Numbered from the stretch's first letter, positions 34,986-44,414 are shown. The stretch: DNA of 64,000 nucleotides from Kitasatospora terrestris (GCF_039542905.1 NZ_BAABIS010000001.1:5580001-5644000); one strand, 5' to 3'. Notes: generated by a model from the letters alone, not told the origin. Program-made: numbers and translations.

Positions 34986-35707
34986 GCGGGGACGCGATCA
35001 GGGTGGTGGTCGCCGACGACCAGACGGTGGTGCGCGAGGGCATCGTGATGCTGCTCGGCCTGCTGCCCGGGATCGAGGTGGTCGGGGTCGCGGCGGACGG
35101 CGAGGAGGCCGTCCGGGTGGTCGCCGAACTGGCGCCGGACGTGGTGCTGATGGACCTTCGGATGCCCCGCTGCGACGGGGTGGAGGCGACCCGGCGGATC
35201 CGCGCCGGGCACCCCGGCACCGAGGTGGTGGTGCTCACCACCTACGCCGACGACGACTCGCTCTTCCCGGCGCTGCGGGCCGGGGCGCGCGGCTACCTGA
35301 CCAAGGACGCGGGCGCCGAGGAGATCGCCAAGGCGATCGCGGACGTCCGCTCCGGGGCGGCCGGGCTCGCCCCGCAGGTCCAGCTCCGGCTGCTGCAGCA
35401 CCTCTCGGCGCCGCCGCCGGCCGCGCCCGCGGCCCCCGTCGGGCCCGAGGCCCCGGTCGCGCCCGCCGCACCGGCGGGGGAGCCGCGGCGGGCCGCGCTG
35501 CCGGACGGGCTGACCGCGCGCGAGGCCGAGGTGCTCGCGCTGATCGCCGAGGGCCTGTCCAACACCGAGATCGCCGGCCGGCTGTTCATCAGCCAGGCGA
35601 CCGTCAAGACGCACATCAACAACCTGTTCGCCAAGACCGGGGTCCGCGACCGGGCCCAGGCGGTGGCGTACGCGTTCCGGCACGGGCTCTCCGGCGCCGG
35701 TTCGTGA
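34982..35707 (+). CDS. Response regulator, NarL/FixJ family
   Basis: A 241-aa DNA-binding regulator, the partner of the kinase it overlaps. The receiver domain (residues 1-125) shows the acidic pocket DD near the N-terminus, the phospho-acceptor Asp in VVLMDLRMP (about residue 57), and LTKDAGAEE after the conserved Lys. An Ala/Pro-rich linker (about 140-170) is unusually long. The LuxR-type helix-turn-helix follows (LTAREAEVLALIAEGLSNTEIA.. ATVKTHINNLFAKTG). Target genes are unknown; the symporter genes downstream are candidates. Confidence 0.94.
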   Translation: MSGDAIRVVVADDQTVVREGIVMLLGLLPGIEVVGVAADGEEAVRVVAELAPDVVLMDLRMPRCDGVEATRRIRAGHPGTEVVVLTTYADDDSLFPALRAGARGYLTKDAGAEEIAKAIADVRSGAAGLAPQVQLRLLQHLSAPPPAAPAAPVGPEAPVAPAAPAGEPRRAALPDGLTAREAEVLALIAEGLSNTEIAGRLFISQATVKTHINNLFAKTGVRDRAQAVAYAFRHGLSGAGS

Positions 35708-35817
35708 GCTGACGGTGCCTCACCACATCGGGTGAACGTATCTGCACCGGTTGGCAATAGCGGACGGTGACGCTCCATCATGGTTCGGTCGGCCCCAGTC
35801 GGACCATGGAGCAAGCA

Positions 35818-36243
35818 GTGGCACAACAGGAACGGTTCGACTGGTGGGTCGGCGGGCCGGCCCCGCGCGCGGCCCGGGCCGCGCGGACCTCCCGCCGGGT
35901 GCCGGTGCCGCGCCCCGCCGAACGGACCCGCGGCGGCGAGGTCTACCGGGCGGTCCAGGCGGGCGACGCCTTCCAGGAGATCCGGCGCGGCTACCGCCGC
36001 TTCACCTTCCCCGCCGTGGCCGGCTTCCTCACCTGGTACCTGCTGTTCGTCACCGCGCAGGCCTTCACCCCGCGGCTGATGTCCCGCCAGGTCGCCGGCC
36101 CGGTCAACCTGGCCTGGCTGCTGGGCCTGCTGCAGTTCGCCAGCACCTTCCTGCTGACCTGGCTGTACGCCCGCAACGCCCGCACCAAGCGCGACCGGGC
36201 CGCCCTCGAACTCCGCTGGGACACCCAGGACCAGCTGCGATGA
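35818..36243 (+). CDS. DUF485 membrane protein, symporter accessory
   Basis: A 141-aa membrane protein with a polar N-terminal half and two helices (about 68-85 and 95-120). The pattern FTFPAVAGFLTWYLLFVTAQAF and LLQFASTFLLTWLYARNA is typical of DUF485 proteins encoded with acetate-type symporters. The GTG at 35818 is chosen because GGAG lies six bases upstream; ATG 35806 and GTG 35767 are alternatives. The stop overlaps the symporter start (ATGA), indicating a coupled two-component transporter. Confidence 0.85.
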   Translation: MAQQERFDWWVGGPAPRAARAARTSRRVPVPRPAERTRGGEVYRAVQAGDAFQEIRRGYRRFTFPAVAGFLTWYLLFVTAQAFTPRLMSRQVAGPVNLAWLLGLLQFASTFLLTWLYARNARTKRDRAALELRWDTQDQLR

Positions 36244-37844
36244 GCGCCCACTCGCACCACGGCCTGGCCGTCGCCCTGTTCGCGGTGGTCGTCCTGATCA
36301 CCCTCGCCATCACCCTGTGGGTCGGCCGCCGCGGCCACGCCGCCGAGGACTTCTACGCCGGCGGCCGGGACTTCAGCCCGCTGCAGAACGGCTTCGCCCT
36401 GTCCGGCGACTACCTCTCCGCCGCCTCGTTCCTCGGCGTCACCGGCCTGATCGCGCTCTACGGCTACGACGGCGTGCTCTACAGCATCGGCTTCCTGGTC
36501 GCCTGGCTGGTGGTCCTGATGCTGGTCTCCGAACTGGTCCGCAACTCCGGCCGCTACACCCTGGCCGACGTGCTGGCGCTGCGGATGCGCCAGCGCCCGG
36601 TCCGGGCCGCCGCCGGCACCGCCTCCCTGGTCGTCACCCTGATGTACCTGGTCGCGCAGATGGTCGGCGCGGGCAGCCTGGTCGCCCTGCTGCTGGGCAC
36701 CGACAGCGCCCAGGCCAAGGGCTGGACCATCGTCGGGGTCGGCGCCCTGATGATCGTCTACGTCACGGTCGGCGGGATGCGCGCCACCACCTGGATCCAG
36801 ATCGTCAAGGCGTTCCTGCTGATCGCCGGCTCGCTGCTGCTCACCGTGCTGGTCCTGGTCCGCTTCCACGGCGACCTCGGCGAACTGATGCGCACCGCCG
36901 CCGACCGCAGCGGTGCCGGCCGGGCCTACCTGGAGCCGGGCCTGCGCTACGGCGCGAGCACCGTCAGCCGGCTCGACTTCGTCAGCCTGGGCCTGGCCCT
37001 GGTGCTCGGCACCGCCGGGCTGCCGCACATCCTGAGCCGCTTCTACACCGTGCCCACCGCCCGGGCCGCCCGCCGCTCCACGATCTGGGCGATCGGCCTG
37101 GTCGGCTGCTTCTACCTGATGGCGATCGTGCTCGGCCTCGGCGCCGGCGCCCTGGTCGGGGCCGGGGCCGTCCGGAAGGCCAACCCGGCGGGCAACACCG
37201 CCGTGCCGCTGCTCGCCCGCGACCTGGGCGGCGGCGCCGGCTCGACCGCCGGGGTGGTGCTGTTCGCGGTGATCTCCGCGATCGCCTTCGCCACCATCCT
37301 CGCCGTGGTCGCCGGACTCACCCTCGCCTCCTCCGCCGCCTTCGCACACGACCTGTACGCCCGCGCCTGGCGCCGCTCCGACGAGCGCGAGGTCACCGAG
37401 CAGCAGGAGGTGGTCGCGGCCCGGATCTCCGCCGTGGTGATCGGCGCGCTCGCCGTGCTGCTCAGCCTGTTCGCGCAGCGGATGAACGTGGCCTTCCTGG
37501 TCGGCCTGGCCTTCGCGGTGGCCGCCTCCGCCAACCTGCCCACCCTGCTGTACAGCCTGTTCTGGCGGCGCTTCACCACCCGCGGCGCGGTCTGGGCGGT
37601 GTACGGCGGCCTCGTCCCGGCCGTGCTGCTGGTGCTGTTCTCGCCGGTGGTGTCCGGGGCGAGGACCTCGGTGCTCCAGGGCGTCGACTTCCACTGGTTC
37701 CCGCTGGAGAACCCCGGGCTGGTCTCCGTCCCGCTGGGCTTCCTCGCCGGGTGGCTCGGCACCGTGCTCTTCCGCGAGACACCGGACGAGGACCGCTACG
37801 CCGAGCTGGAGGTCCGCTCGCTGACCGGCGCCGGCGCGGCCTGA
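36240..37844 (+). CDS. Cation:monocarboxylate symporter (solute:sodium symporter family, ActP/MctC-like)
   Basis: A 534-aa transporter with about 13 membrane helices. The SSS family pattern is clear: AEDFYAGGRDFSPLQNGFALSGDYLSAASFLG near residues 37-68 and the conserved GLPHILSRFYTVP around 259-271. With its DUF485 partner it probably imports acetate, pyruvate or propionate driven by a cation gradient. It ends 7 bp before the convergent CitB-type regulator gene with no separate terminator visible. Confidence 0.9.
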   Translation: MSAHSHHGLAVALFAVVVLITLAITLWVGRRGHAAEDFYAGGRDFSPLQNGFALSGDYLSAASFLGVTGLIALYGYDGVLYSIGFLVAWLVVLMLVSELVRNSGRYTLADVLALRMRQRPVRAAAGTASLVVTLMYLVAQMVGAGSLVALLLGTDSAQAKGWTIVGVGALMIVYVTVGGMRATTWIQIVKAFLLIAGSLLLTVLVLVRFHGDLGELMRTAADRSGAGRAYLEPGLRYGASTVSRLDFVSLGLALVLGTAGLPHILSRFYTVPTARAARRSTIWAIGLVGCFYLMAIVLGLGAGALVGAGAVRKANPAGNTAVPLLARDLGGGAGSTAGVVLFAVISAIAFATILAVVAGLTLASSAAFAHDLYARAWRRSDEREVTEQQEVVAARISAVVIGALAVLLSLFAQRMNVAFLVGLAFAVAASANLPTLLYSLFWRRFTTRGAVWAVYGGLVPAVLLVLFSPVVSGARTSVLQGVDFHWFPLENPGLVSVPLGFLAGWLGTVLFRETPDEDRYAELEVRSLTGAGAA

Positions 37845-37851
37845 GCCGCGC

Positions 37852-38538
37852 TCAGCGCGCGGGCGTCAGCACGTACCGGTGCTCCGGGCGGCCGGTGTCT
37901 CCGTAGCGCAGGGTCAGCCGCAGCCGGCTGTCGCGCTCCAGCTGCTTGAGGTAGCGCTGCGCGGTCGACCGGGACAGGCCGGTCTCCTCCGCGACCTCCT
38001 GCGCGGACAGCGGTCGTCCGGCCCGCCGCAGTGCGGCCAGCACCAGGTCGGTGGTGGGCGCCGAGTGGCCCTTGGGCAGGCCGGCCGAGCCGGGGGAGGT
38101 GCGCAGCGCGGAGAAGATCCGGTCCACCTCGTCCTGGCCGGCCTCCCGGGCGGCCGCCCCGGCCAGGGTGTGGCGCAGCTCGGCGTAGCCGGTGAGCTTC
38201 TCCCGCAGGCCGGCGTAGCTGAACGGCTTCACCAGGTACTGCAGGGCGCCGTGCTGCATCGCCGCGTGCACCGTGGACACCTCGCGGGCCGCGGTCACCA
38301 TCATCACGTCGCAGCCGATCCCGGCCGCCCGCATCCGGCGGACCAGCGCCAGCCCGGTCTCGTCCGGCAGGTGGTGGTCGAGCAGCACCAGGTCCACCGG
38401 GTGCCGCTCCAGCGCGGCCAGTGCCTCGGCCGCGCTGTGCGCCCGCCCGACCACCCGGAACCCGGGCACCTTGGCGACGTACGCGGCGTGCACCTCGGCC
38501 ACCCGGAAGTCGTCGTCCACCACCAGCACGTCGATCAT
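37852..38538 (-). CDS. Response regulator, CitB/DcuR family
   Basis: A 228-aa regulator. The receiver domain (1-120) has DDDFRVAEVH at the N-terminus, the phospho-acceptor Asp in LVLLDHHLPDE (about residue 54), and Lys in LVKPFSY. The C-terminal helix-turn-helix is PLSAQEVAEETGLSRSTAQRYLKQLE. The ATG overlaps the last base of the kinase stop (TGATG). This family usually controls uptake of di- or tricarboxylates or related acids. Both neighbouring transporters, the symporter and the ABC importer, are candidate targets. Confidence 0.92.
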   Translation of the reverse strand: MIDVLVVDDDFRVAEVHAAYVAKVPGFRVVGRAHSAAEALAALERHPVDLVLLDHHLPDETGLALVRRMRAAGIGCDVMMVTAAREVSTVHAAMQHGALQYLVKPFSYAGLREKLTGYAELRHTLAGAAAREAGQDEVDRIFSALRTSPGSAGLPKGHSAPTTDLVLAALRRAGRPLSAQEVAEETGLSRSTAQRYLKQLERDSRLRLTLRYGDTGRPEHRYVLTPAR

Positions 38539-40169
38539 CACGCCTCCACCGGTGCGATGTGCAGGGCCTCGGGCAGCACCACGGTGAACCGGGCGCCGCC
38601 GAGCGGGTCGTCCCCCACGGCCACGGTGCCGCCGGCCCGCTCGACCAGCCGGGCGACCATCGCCAGGCCCAGGCCGCGCGGGCGGTGCGCCGGGGCCCGC
38701 TTGCTGCTCCACCCCTCGTCGAAGATCCGCCCGCGCAGCTCGGCGGGCACCCCCGGGCCGGAGTCGGCGACCTCCACCACCAGGGCCGCGCCCTCGGCGC
38801 GCAGCGCCACCCGCACCGCGGGCCGGGTCCGGTAGAACACCTCGCCGGCCGGCAGCGCCCCGCCCGGACCGGGGGCGGCCGCGTCCAGGGCGTTGTCCAC
38901 CAGGTTGCCGACCACCGTGACCAGCGCCCGCGGGTCGACCGCCGCGTCCGGCAGGTGGCTGTCCGGGGAGACCGTGAGGCGGACGCCGCGCTCGGCGGCC
39001 ACCGCGGTCTTGCCCGCCAGCAGGGCGGCCACGTGCGGGTCCTGGACCTGTGCGGAGACCTCCGCCGCGAGGGCCGCGTGCGAACCGGACTGCTCGGAGA
39101 TGAACTCCGCGGCCTGCTCGTGCCGGCCGAGCTCCAGCAGGCCGAGCAGGGTGTGCATCCGGTTGGCGTGCTCGTGGTCCTGGGCGCGCAGCGCCTCGGT
39201 CAGGCTCCGGGTGTTGTCCAGCTCGCGGACCAGCGACTCCAGCTCGGTCCGGTCGCGCAGGGTGGTGACGGCCCCGCCGTCCGCGGTGGCCATCCGGTTG
39301 ACCACCAGCACCCGGTCGTCCCGGACGGCCGGCAGGTCGGTGCCGGTGATCCGCCCGGCCAGGACGTCCGCGAGCCGGCCCGCGGGGATCACCTGGTCCA
39401 CCGGGCGGCCCACCGCGCCGTCCGGCAGCGCCAGCAGCCGGACGGCCTCGTCGTTGGCGAGCCGGATCCGGCCCCGGGCGTCGAGCGCCACCACGCCCTC
39501 GCGGATGCCGTGCAGCATCGCCTCCCGCTCGATCAGCAGCGCCGAGATGTCCGCCACGGCGATGTTGTGGGTGCGCCGCTTGAGCCGGCGGGCCAGCACC
39601 AGGGTTGCCGCCAGGCCGGCGGCCAGGCCCGCGCCCGCGCAGAGCAGGATCCCGGCGGCCATGTCGGCCAGCCGGTGGCGGATCGAGTCGTCGCTGATCC
39701 CGACCGACACCTCGCCGACGATCCGCCCGTCCGCCGCCCGCAGCGGCACCTTGCCGCGCGCGGTACGGCCCAGCGTGCCCCGCTGGATCGCGGTGACGCT
39801 CTCCCCGCGCAGCGCCGGCTCCGGGTCGGTGGAGACCCGCTGCCCGATCCGGGCCGGGTCGGTGTGCGACAGCCGGATGCCGTCCCGGTCGGTCACCACC
39901 ACGAAGCTCGCGCCGGTGGCCAGGCGTATCTGCTCGGCGTCGCGCTGCACGGCCACCGCGTCGCGCTGCTCGGCGGCCCGGGCGATCGCCTCGTCCTGGG
40001 CGGTGACCCGGGCGATCGACAGCGCCCGCTGCATCGCGTCGCGGTCCAGCTCCCGGCTGACCGGGGCGAGGAACAGGCCCGCCGTCACCGCGGTGACACC
40101 GACGGTCACGACCGTCTGGCTCAGCAGCAGCTGGGCGAAGACCCGCCGGGGCCAGTGCGGTCGCCGCAT
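38538..40169 (-). CDS. Sensor histidine kinase, CitA/DcuS family
   Basis: A 543-aa membrane kinase. There are two membrane helices (about 10-34 and 170-195) flanking an extracytoplasmic CACHE/PAS-like sensor domain (about 40-168). A cytoplasmic PAS (about 215-320), a phospho-acceptor helix (HEHANRMHTLLGLLELG) and a HATPase domain (NLVDNALDAA, DSGPGVP, RGLGLAMV) follow. The ATG at 40169 is preceded by AAGGAG six bases upstream. CitA-type sensors bind small carboxylates directly; the actual ligand is unknown. Confidence 0.92.
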   Translation of the reverse strand: MRRPHWPRRVFAQLLLSQTVVTVGVTAVTAGLFLAPVSRELDRDAMQRALSIARVTAQDEAIARAAEQRDAVAVQRDAEQIRLATGASFVVVTDRDGIRLSHTDPARIGQRVSTDPEPALRGESVTAIQRGTLGRTARGKVPLRAADGRIVGEVSVGISDDSIRHRLADMAAGILLCAGAGLAAGLAATLVLARRLKRRTHNIAVADISALLIEREAMLHGIREGVVALDARGRIRLANDEAVRLLALPDGAVGRPVDQVIPAGRLADVLAGRITGTDLPAVRDDRVLVVNRMATADGGAVTTLRDRTELESLVRELDNTRSLTEALRAQDHEHANRMHTLLGLLELGRHEQAAEFISEQSGSHAALAAEVSAQVQDPHVAALLAGKTAVAAERGVRLTVSPDSHLPDAAVDPRALVTVVGNLVDNALDAAAPGPGGALPAGEVFYRTRPAVRVALRAEGAALVVEVADSGPGVPAELRGRIFDEGWSSKRAPAHRPRGLGLAMVARLVERAGGTVAVGDDPLGGARFTVVLPEALHIAPVEA

Positions 40170-40335
40170 CGCGGGCTCCTTCCTCGTCAGCCCCCGCCGC
40201 AGTTGTAGCGCAAGCAAAACGAGCAGAACAGCCCTCAACGCCCGAAAACCGCGATACGCCGACAAGACTGCCACCACCCCGACCTGCGCTCCTAACCTCC
40301 CGGAAACACAGCACAGACCCTGGAGGTGGTGGCCG
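40170..40335. promoter_or_regulatory. Divergent promoter region, CitA-type kinase / ABC importer
   Basis: The middle (about 40205-40275) is markedly richer in A than the surroundings on the plus strand. TAACCT (40293-40298) is a plausible -10 for the importer operon. The response regulator encoded by the divergent genes could act here. Confidence 0.35.
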
Positions 40336-41154
40336 ATGGAACTGCCCGGAGCAGCCCCGGCGATCGAACTGACCGGCGCGACCAAGCGGTTCCGCACCCC
40401 GTCGGGCGCCCTGCACACCGCCGTCCGCGACCTGGACCTGACCGTCGCCCCCGGCGAGTTCGTCGCCGTGGTCGGCCCGACCGGCTGCGGCAAGTCCACC
40501 ACCCTGACCCTGGTCAGCGGCCTGGAGGAGCCCACCGAGGGCGAGGTGCGGGTGCACGGCGAGCCGGTCACCGGCATCGACCCCGAGGTCGGTTTCGTCT
40601 TCCAGCAGGACGCCGTCTTCCCGTGGCGCACCGTGCTGTCCAACGTGATGGCCGGCCCGCGCTTCCGCGGCGTCCCGGCCGCCGAGGCCAGGGAGCAGGC
40701 CCGCGACTGGCTGGCCCGGGTCGGCCTCGCCGCCTTCGAGGACCGCTACCCGCACCAGCTGTCCGGCGGCATGCGCAAGCGCGTCGCGCTCGCCCAGACC
40801 TTCGTCAACGACCCGAAGATCCTGCTGATGGACGAGCCGTTCTCGGCGCTCGACGTGCAGACCCGGGCCCTGATGTCCGACCAGCTGCTGGAGCTGTGGT
40901 CCGGCACCGGCTCCTCGGTGGTCTTCGTCACCCACGACCTGGACGAGGCGATCGCCCTCGCCGACCGGGTGGTGGTGATGACCGCCGGCCCGGCCACCGT
41001 CAAGGAGGTCTTCACCGTGGACCTGCCCCGGCCCCGCACCGTCGAGGCCGTCCGCCTGGAACCCCGCTTCGTCGAGCTGTACCGCGAGATCTGGGCCTCG
41101 CTGGGCGAAGAGGTCCGGATCACCCGTGAGAGAGGAGCGGGACATGCCGCTTGA
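40336..41154 (+). CDS. ABC transporter ATP-binding protein (nitrate/sulfonate/taurine type)
   Basis: A 272-aa ATPase with Walker A GPTGCGKST (about residues 48-56), Q-loop QQD, signature LSGGMRKR (about 138-145), Walker B ILLMDEPFSALD and the H-loop THD. This matches SsuB/TauB/NrtD-type importers. A GGAGG ribosome site precedes the ATG at 40336. Its 3' end overlaps the permease gene by 11 bases. Substrate could be an aliphatic sulfonate, nitrate, a thiamine-precursor-like compound or another small anion or heterocycle; sequence alone does not decide. Confidence 0.92.
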   Translation: MELPGAAPAIELTGATKRFRTPSGALHTAVRDLDLTVAPGEFVAVVGPTGCGKSTTLTLVSGLEEPTEGEVRVHGEPVTGIDPEVGFVFQQDAVFPWRTVLSNVMAGPRFRGVPAAEAREQARDWLARVGLAAFEDRYPHQLSGGMRKRVALAQTFVNDPKILLMDEPFSALDVQTRALMSDQLLELWSGTGSSVVFVTHDLDEAIALADRVVVMTAGPATVKEVFTVDLPRPRTVEAVRLEPRFVELYREIWASLGEEVRITRERGAGHAA

Positions 41155-42004
41155 GACCGCCGTCGCACCGGCCCCCGCCGCGACCACCCGCACCCAGGTC
41201 CGCGAACGGGCCGCCCGCAACCGGAAGCTCGGCGTGTACGGCGCCCGGGCCGGCGTCCTGGTCGGCGTGCTGGGCCTGTGGGAGCTCTGCGCCCGGCAGG
41301 GCGTCATCGACCCGTTCAACTTCTCGCAGCCCTCGAAGATCTGGGCGCAGATCTGGCAGTGGACCACCCACGGCACCGCCCAGGGCTCGCTCGGCGAGCA
41401 GATCGCCTACACCCTGTACGAGGCGTTCACCGGCTGGGTGCTCGGCGTGGTCGGCGGCGTGCTGCTCGGCATCGCCCTCGGCCGGGTGCGCTTCCTGGCG
41501 GACGTCCTCGGCCCGTACATCAAGGTGCTCAACGCCATCCCGCGGATCGTGCTCGCGCCGATCTTCCTGATCTGGTTCGGCCTCGGCCCCGCCTCCAAGG
41601 TGGCCTCGGCGGTGGTGCTGGTCTTCTTCCCGGTGTTCTTCAACGCCTTCCAGGGCGCCCGCGAGGTCGACCGCAACCTGGTCGCCAACGCCCGGATCCT
41701 CGGCGCGAGCAACCGCCGGGTCACCCTGCAGGTGGTCATCCCCGCCGCCACCAGCTGGATCTTCACCAGCCTGCACGTCAGCTTCGGCTTCGCCCTGATC
41801 GGCGCCATCGTCGGCGAGTACATCGGCGCCACCAAGGGCCTCGGTCTGATGGTCGCCGCCGCCCAGGGCACCTTCAACGCGGCCGGCGTCTACGCCGCGA
41901 TGACCATCCTCGCCGTCGTCGCCCTGCTCACCGAGGGCCTGCTCACCTTCGCCGAGAAGCGGCTCTTCCGCTGGAAGCCCGCCGACAGCGGCGACGGCCG
42001 CTGA
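41144..42004 (+). CDS. ABC transporter permease (SsuC/TauC type)
   Basis: A 286-aa membrane subunit with about six helices. The conserved domain includes NAIPRIVLAPIFLIWFGLG and an EAA-like loop (NARILGASNRRVTLQVVIPA). The ATG at 41144 is chosen because AGAGGAG lies just upstream; the start lies within the end of the ATPase gene. It is the transmembrane channel of the importer formed with the flanking genes. Confidence 0.92.
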   Translation: MPLETAVAPAPAATTRTQVRERAARNRKLGVYGARAGVLVGVLGLWELCARQGVIDPFNFSQPSKIWAQIWQWTTHGTAQGSLGEQIAYTLYEAFTGWVLGVVGGVLLGIALGRVRFLADVLGPYIKVLNAIPRIVLAPIFLIWFGLGPASKVASAVVLVFFPVFFNAFQGAREVDRNLVANARILGASNRRVTLQVVIPAATSWIFTSLHVSFGFALIGAIVGEYIGATKGLGLMVAAAQGTFNAAGVYAAMTILAVVALLTEGLLTFAEKRLFRWKPADSGDGR

Positions 42005-42042
42005 CCCGCCCCGCCCCCACCCTCCAGGAAGGCCCCACCCCC

Positions 42043-43107
42043 ATGCGCAGAACCCTCGCCGCCGCCCTCGCCGCCGCGCTGCTCCTCCCGCTCGCCGCCT
42101 GTGCCAACGACGCCGCCTCCACCTCGCACAACGGCGCGGCCCCGGCCGGTGCCACCGTCGCGGGCGGGCCCAAGGTCAAGATCATGGTGGGCGGCCTGGA
42201 CAAGGTCATCTACCTGCCGGCGATGCTCACCCAGCGGCTCGGCTACTTCGCCGAGGCCGGTGTCAACGTCGAGCTGATGAGCGAGCCGGCCGGCGTCAAC
42301 GCCACCACCGCGCTGCTCGCCGGGGACGTCCAGGGCGCGGTCGGCTTCTACGACCACACCGTCGACCTGCAGGCCAAGGGCAAGAGCGTCGAGTCGGTGG
42401 TCCAGTTCTCGCAGGCCCCCGGCGAGGTGGAGGTGGTCTCCGCCAAGCAGGCCGGTGCCATCAAGTCCGGTGCCGACTTCAAGGGCAGGAAGCTCGGCGT
42501 GACCAGCATCGGCTCCTCCACGGACTTCCTCACCAAGTACCTGGCGGTGAAGAACGGCGTCAGCGTCAGCGAGTTCAGCCCGATCGCGGTCGGCGCCGGG
42601 CAGACCTTCATCGCCGCGATGCAGCAGGGCTCGATCGACGCCGGCATGACCACCGACCCGACGGTGGCGAACATCCTGGCCAAGAACCTCGGCACGGTGC
42701 TGTACGACATGCGCACCCCGGACGGCTCGAAGGCCGCACTCGGCGGGCTCTACCCCTCGTCCTCGCTGTACATGAACACCGACTGGGTGAACGCCAACAA
42801 GGACACCGTCCAGAAGCTGGCCAACGCCTTCGTGAAGACCCTGGGCTGGATGAACACCCACACGCCCGAGGAGATCGCCGCCAAGATGCCGGCCGACTAC
42901 GCGCAGGGCGGCGCCGACCAGTACGCGGCCGCGATCAAGGCCACCCTGCCGATGTTCACCACCGACGGGGTGATGCCCGCCGACGGCCCGAAGACCGTGC
43001 TGGCCGTGCTCGGCGCCTTCCACCCGGACGTCAAGGGCAAGGAGTCGACCATCGACCTGTCGAAGACCTTCACCACCGAGTTCGTGAGCAAGGCGCCCAA
43101 GGGCTGA
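42043..43107 (+). CDS. ABC transporter substrate-binding lipoprotein (SsuA/THI5-like)
   Basis: A 354-aa lipoprotein. The signal peptide ends in the lipobox LAAC (Cys20), so it is anchored to the outer face of the membrane. The mature part matches the NMT1/THI5-like binding fold (YLPAMLTQRLGYFAEAGVNVEL, GVTSIGSSTDFLTKYLAVKNGV). It has a Pro-poor Ala/Ser linker after the lipobox. The gene is 38 bp after the permease, with AGGAAGG upstream. It sets the specificity of the importer. Confidence 0.92.
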   Translation: MRRTLAAALAAALLLPLAACANDAASTSHNGAAPAGATVAGGPKVKIMVGGLDKVIYLPAMLTQRLGYFAEAGVNVELMSEPAGVNATTALLAGDVQGAVGFYDHTVDLQAKGKSVESVVQFSQAPGEVEVVSAKQAGAIKSGADFKGRKLGVTSIGSSTDFLTKYLAVKNGVSVSEFSPIAVGAGQTFIAAMQQGSIDAGMTTDPTVANILAKNLGTVLYDMRTPDGSKAALGGLYPSSSLYMNTDWVNANKDTVQKLANAFVKTLGWMNTHTPEEIAAKMPADYAQGGADQYAAAIKATLPMFTTDGVMPADGPKTVLAVLGAFHPDVKGKESTIDLSKTFTTEFVSKAPKG

Positions 43108-43118
43108 TCGCGGGCCGG

Positions 43119-44018
43119 TCAGCGCGGTTCGACGGCCACCACGTCCATCCGGGACGGGGTGGCCGGCGCCTTTCCGCAGCTCTCCGGCCGGGCCGGCTCG
43201 CTGACGCCCTGCGCCACCCGGACCCGCCAGGAGCGGCCGTCGGCGTGCTCCACCTCGACCGACCAGCCCTCGCCGTCCGCGGCCTGGCGGAGCGTCAGCG
43301 CCTCGGCGTCCGTCTCGCCGGTCAGCTCGCGGACCGCGTGCTCTGCGGCCTGGCCCGGCCGGTCCCAGCAGGACCGGCCGCGGGAGAACTCCGGCACCGT
43401 GTGCCCCGCCGCGGTCGCCGCCAGCACCTCCTTCGCGCCGGTCGCCGAGAGCCGCCCGTAGGCGTAGCCGTACGGCAGCACCAGCATGGTCGGCGAGAAC
43501 CGGTGCCCGCCCAGGTGGGTCACCTCCCACACCTCGCTGTGCCCGGCGCTCGCCAGCTCCGCCGCCAGCGGACGGCCGAGCAGCGCGCAGCAGCGGTCCC
43601 GGCGGCCGTTGGTGCACACCAGCGCGATCGGCCCGCCCACGTGGTCGGAGCCGCACCCGGCGTGGTCGCCCGCGCCCAGCGCCGCGAAGTCCAGCGCCAG
43701 CAGCTCCGCCGGATCCGCGACCGACAGCCGCCGCACCCAGGAGCGCCCCGGCGCGGTGTGCGCCACGACCACCTCGTGCCGGGCGCCCGGAGTCGCGTCC
43801 GCGTGCCGCCCCGGCCGACGGATCAGCGCCACCCGCACCCCGGTGCCGGCCGCCGCCGCGTCCAGCGCCCGCCCGACCCCGGTCTCCAGATGACTCTCGG
43901 TCAGCGCCTTCGCGCCCCACGGCCCGCTCTGCTCGACCAGCAGCCAGGTCGGGGCGGTCGCCGCGGTGGCGGCCAGCGGCTCGGACAGTTCGCTCGACAG
44001 CGTCGTACACGTGCTCAC
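43119..44018 (-). CDS. Sucrase/ferredoxin-like family protein
   Basis: A 299-aa protein of the sucraseferredoxin-like family. The second half carries the family marks CTNGRRDRCC (two or three Cys that may bind a [2Fe-2S] cluster in a thioredoxin-like fold) and HLGGHRFSPTMLVLPYG. The name is historical; true activity is unknown, with an oxidoreductase role possible. The GTG at 44018 gives the common N-terminus (CTTLSSELSEPLAATAATAPTWLLVEQ). It is divergent from the WXG100-like cassette across 99 bp. Confidence 0.85.
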   Translation of the reverse strand: MSTCTTLSSELSEPLAATAATAPTWLLVEQSGPWGAKALTESHLETGVGRALDAAAAGTGVRVALIRRPGRHADATPGARHEVVVAHTAPGRSWVRRLSVADPAELLALDFAALGAGDHAGCGSDHVGGPIALVCTNGRRDRCCALLGRPLAAELASAGHSEVWEVTHLGGHRFSPTMLVLPYGYAYGRLSATGAKEVLAATAAGHTVPEFSRGRSCWDRPGQAAEHAVRELTGETDAEALTLRQAADGEGWSVEVEHADGRSWRVRVAQGVSEPARPESCGKAPATPSRMDVVAVEPR

Positions 44019-44117
44019 CCGGCCCAGCCTAGCGATCGCCGCGCCCCGGCGCCTTCGTCGGTGTTCCCACGGATATGCTCTGGCATTACCGAACGTTGAC
44101 CATTCCATGGGGGAGTC

Positions 44118-44414
44118 TTGGGAACGTACTTCGCGGTCCAGGTCGGGGACCTCGACCGGCTGCTGTCCGACCTGCACCGCAGCCAGGAAGACCTGCGCAC
44201 CGCGCTGGACGCGATGCGCGACACCGGCCCGAAGACCACCGGCAGCACGGCGCTCGACCACGCCTGCGACGAGTTCCACGACAGCTGGGACGACGCGATC
44301 AAGAAGATCGCCGACGGCACCCGGCAGGTCGAGGAGGGCCTCACCGCCACCAAGAAGGCCTACCAGGAGACCGACCGGGCCCTGCGCGACGCCTTCTCCG
44401 GAGGCGCGGCGTGA
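44118..44414 (+). CDS. WXG100/ESX-like small helical protein
   Basis: A 98-aa, almost entirely helical protein. A helix (about 9-35), a turn, and a second helix (about 45-95) give the WXG100 hairpin topology. The usual W-x-G turn is replaced by DSWDDA (55-60). TTG start at 44118 with GGGGGAG immediately upstream. Its stop overlaps the start of the next gene (GTGA). By family analogy it may be a chaperone-like partner or secreted helper for the following protein. Confidence 0.7.
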   Translation: MGTYFAVQVGDLDRLLSDLHRSQEDLRTALDAMRDTGPKTTGSTALDHACDEFHDSWDDAIKKIADGTRQVEEGLTATKKAYQETDRALRDAFSGGAA

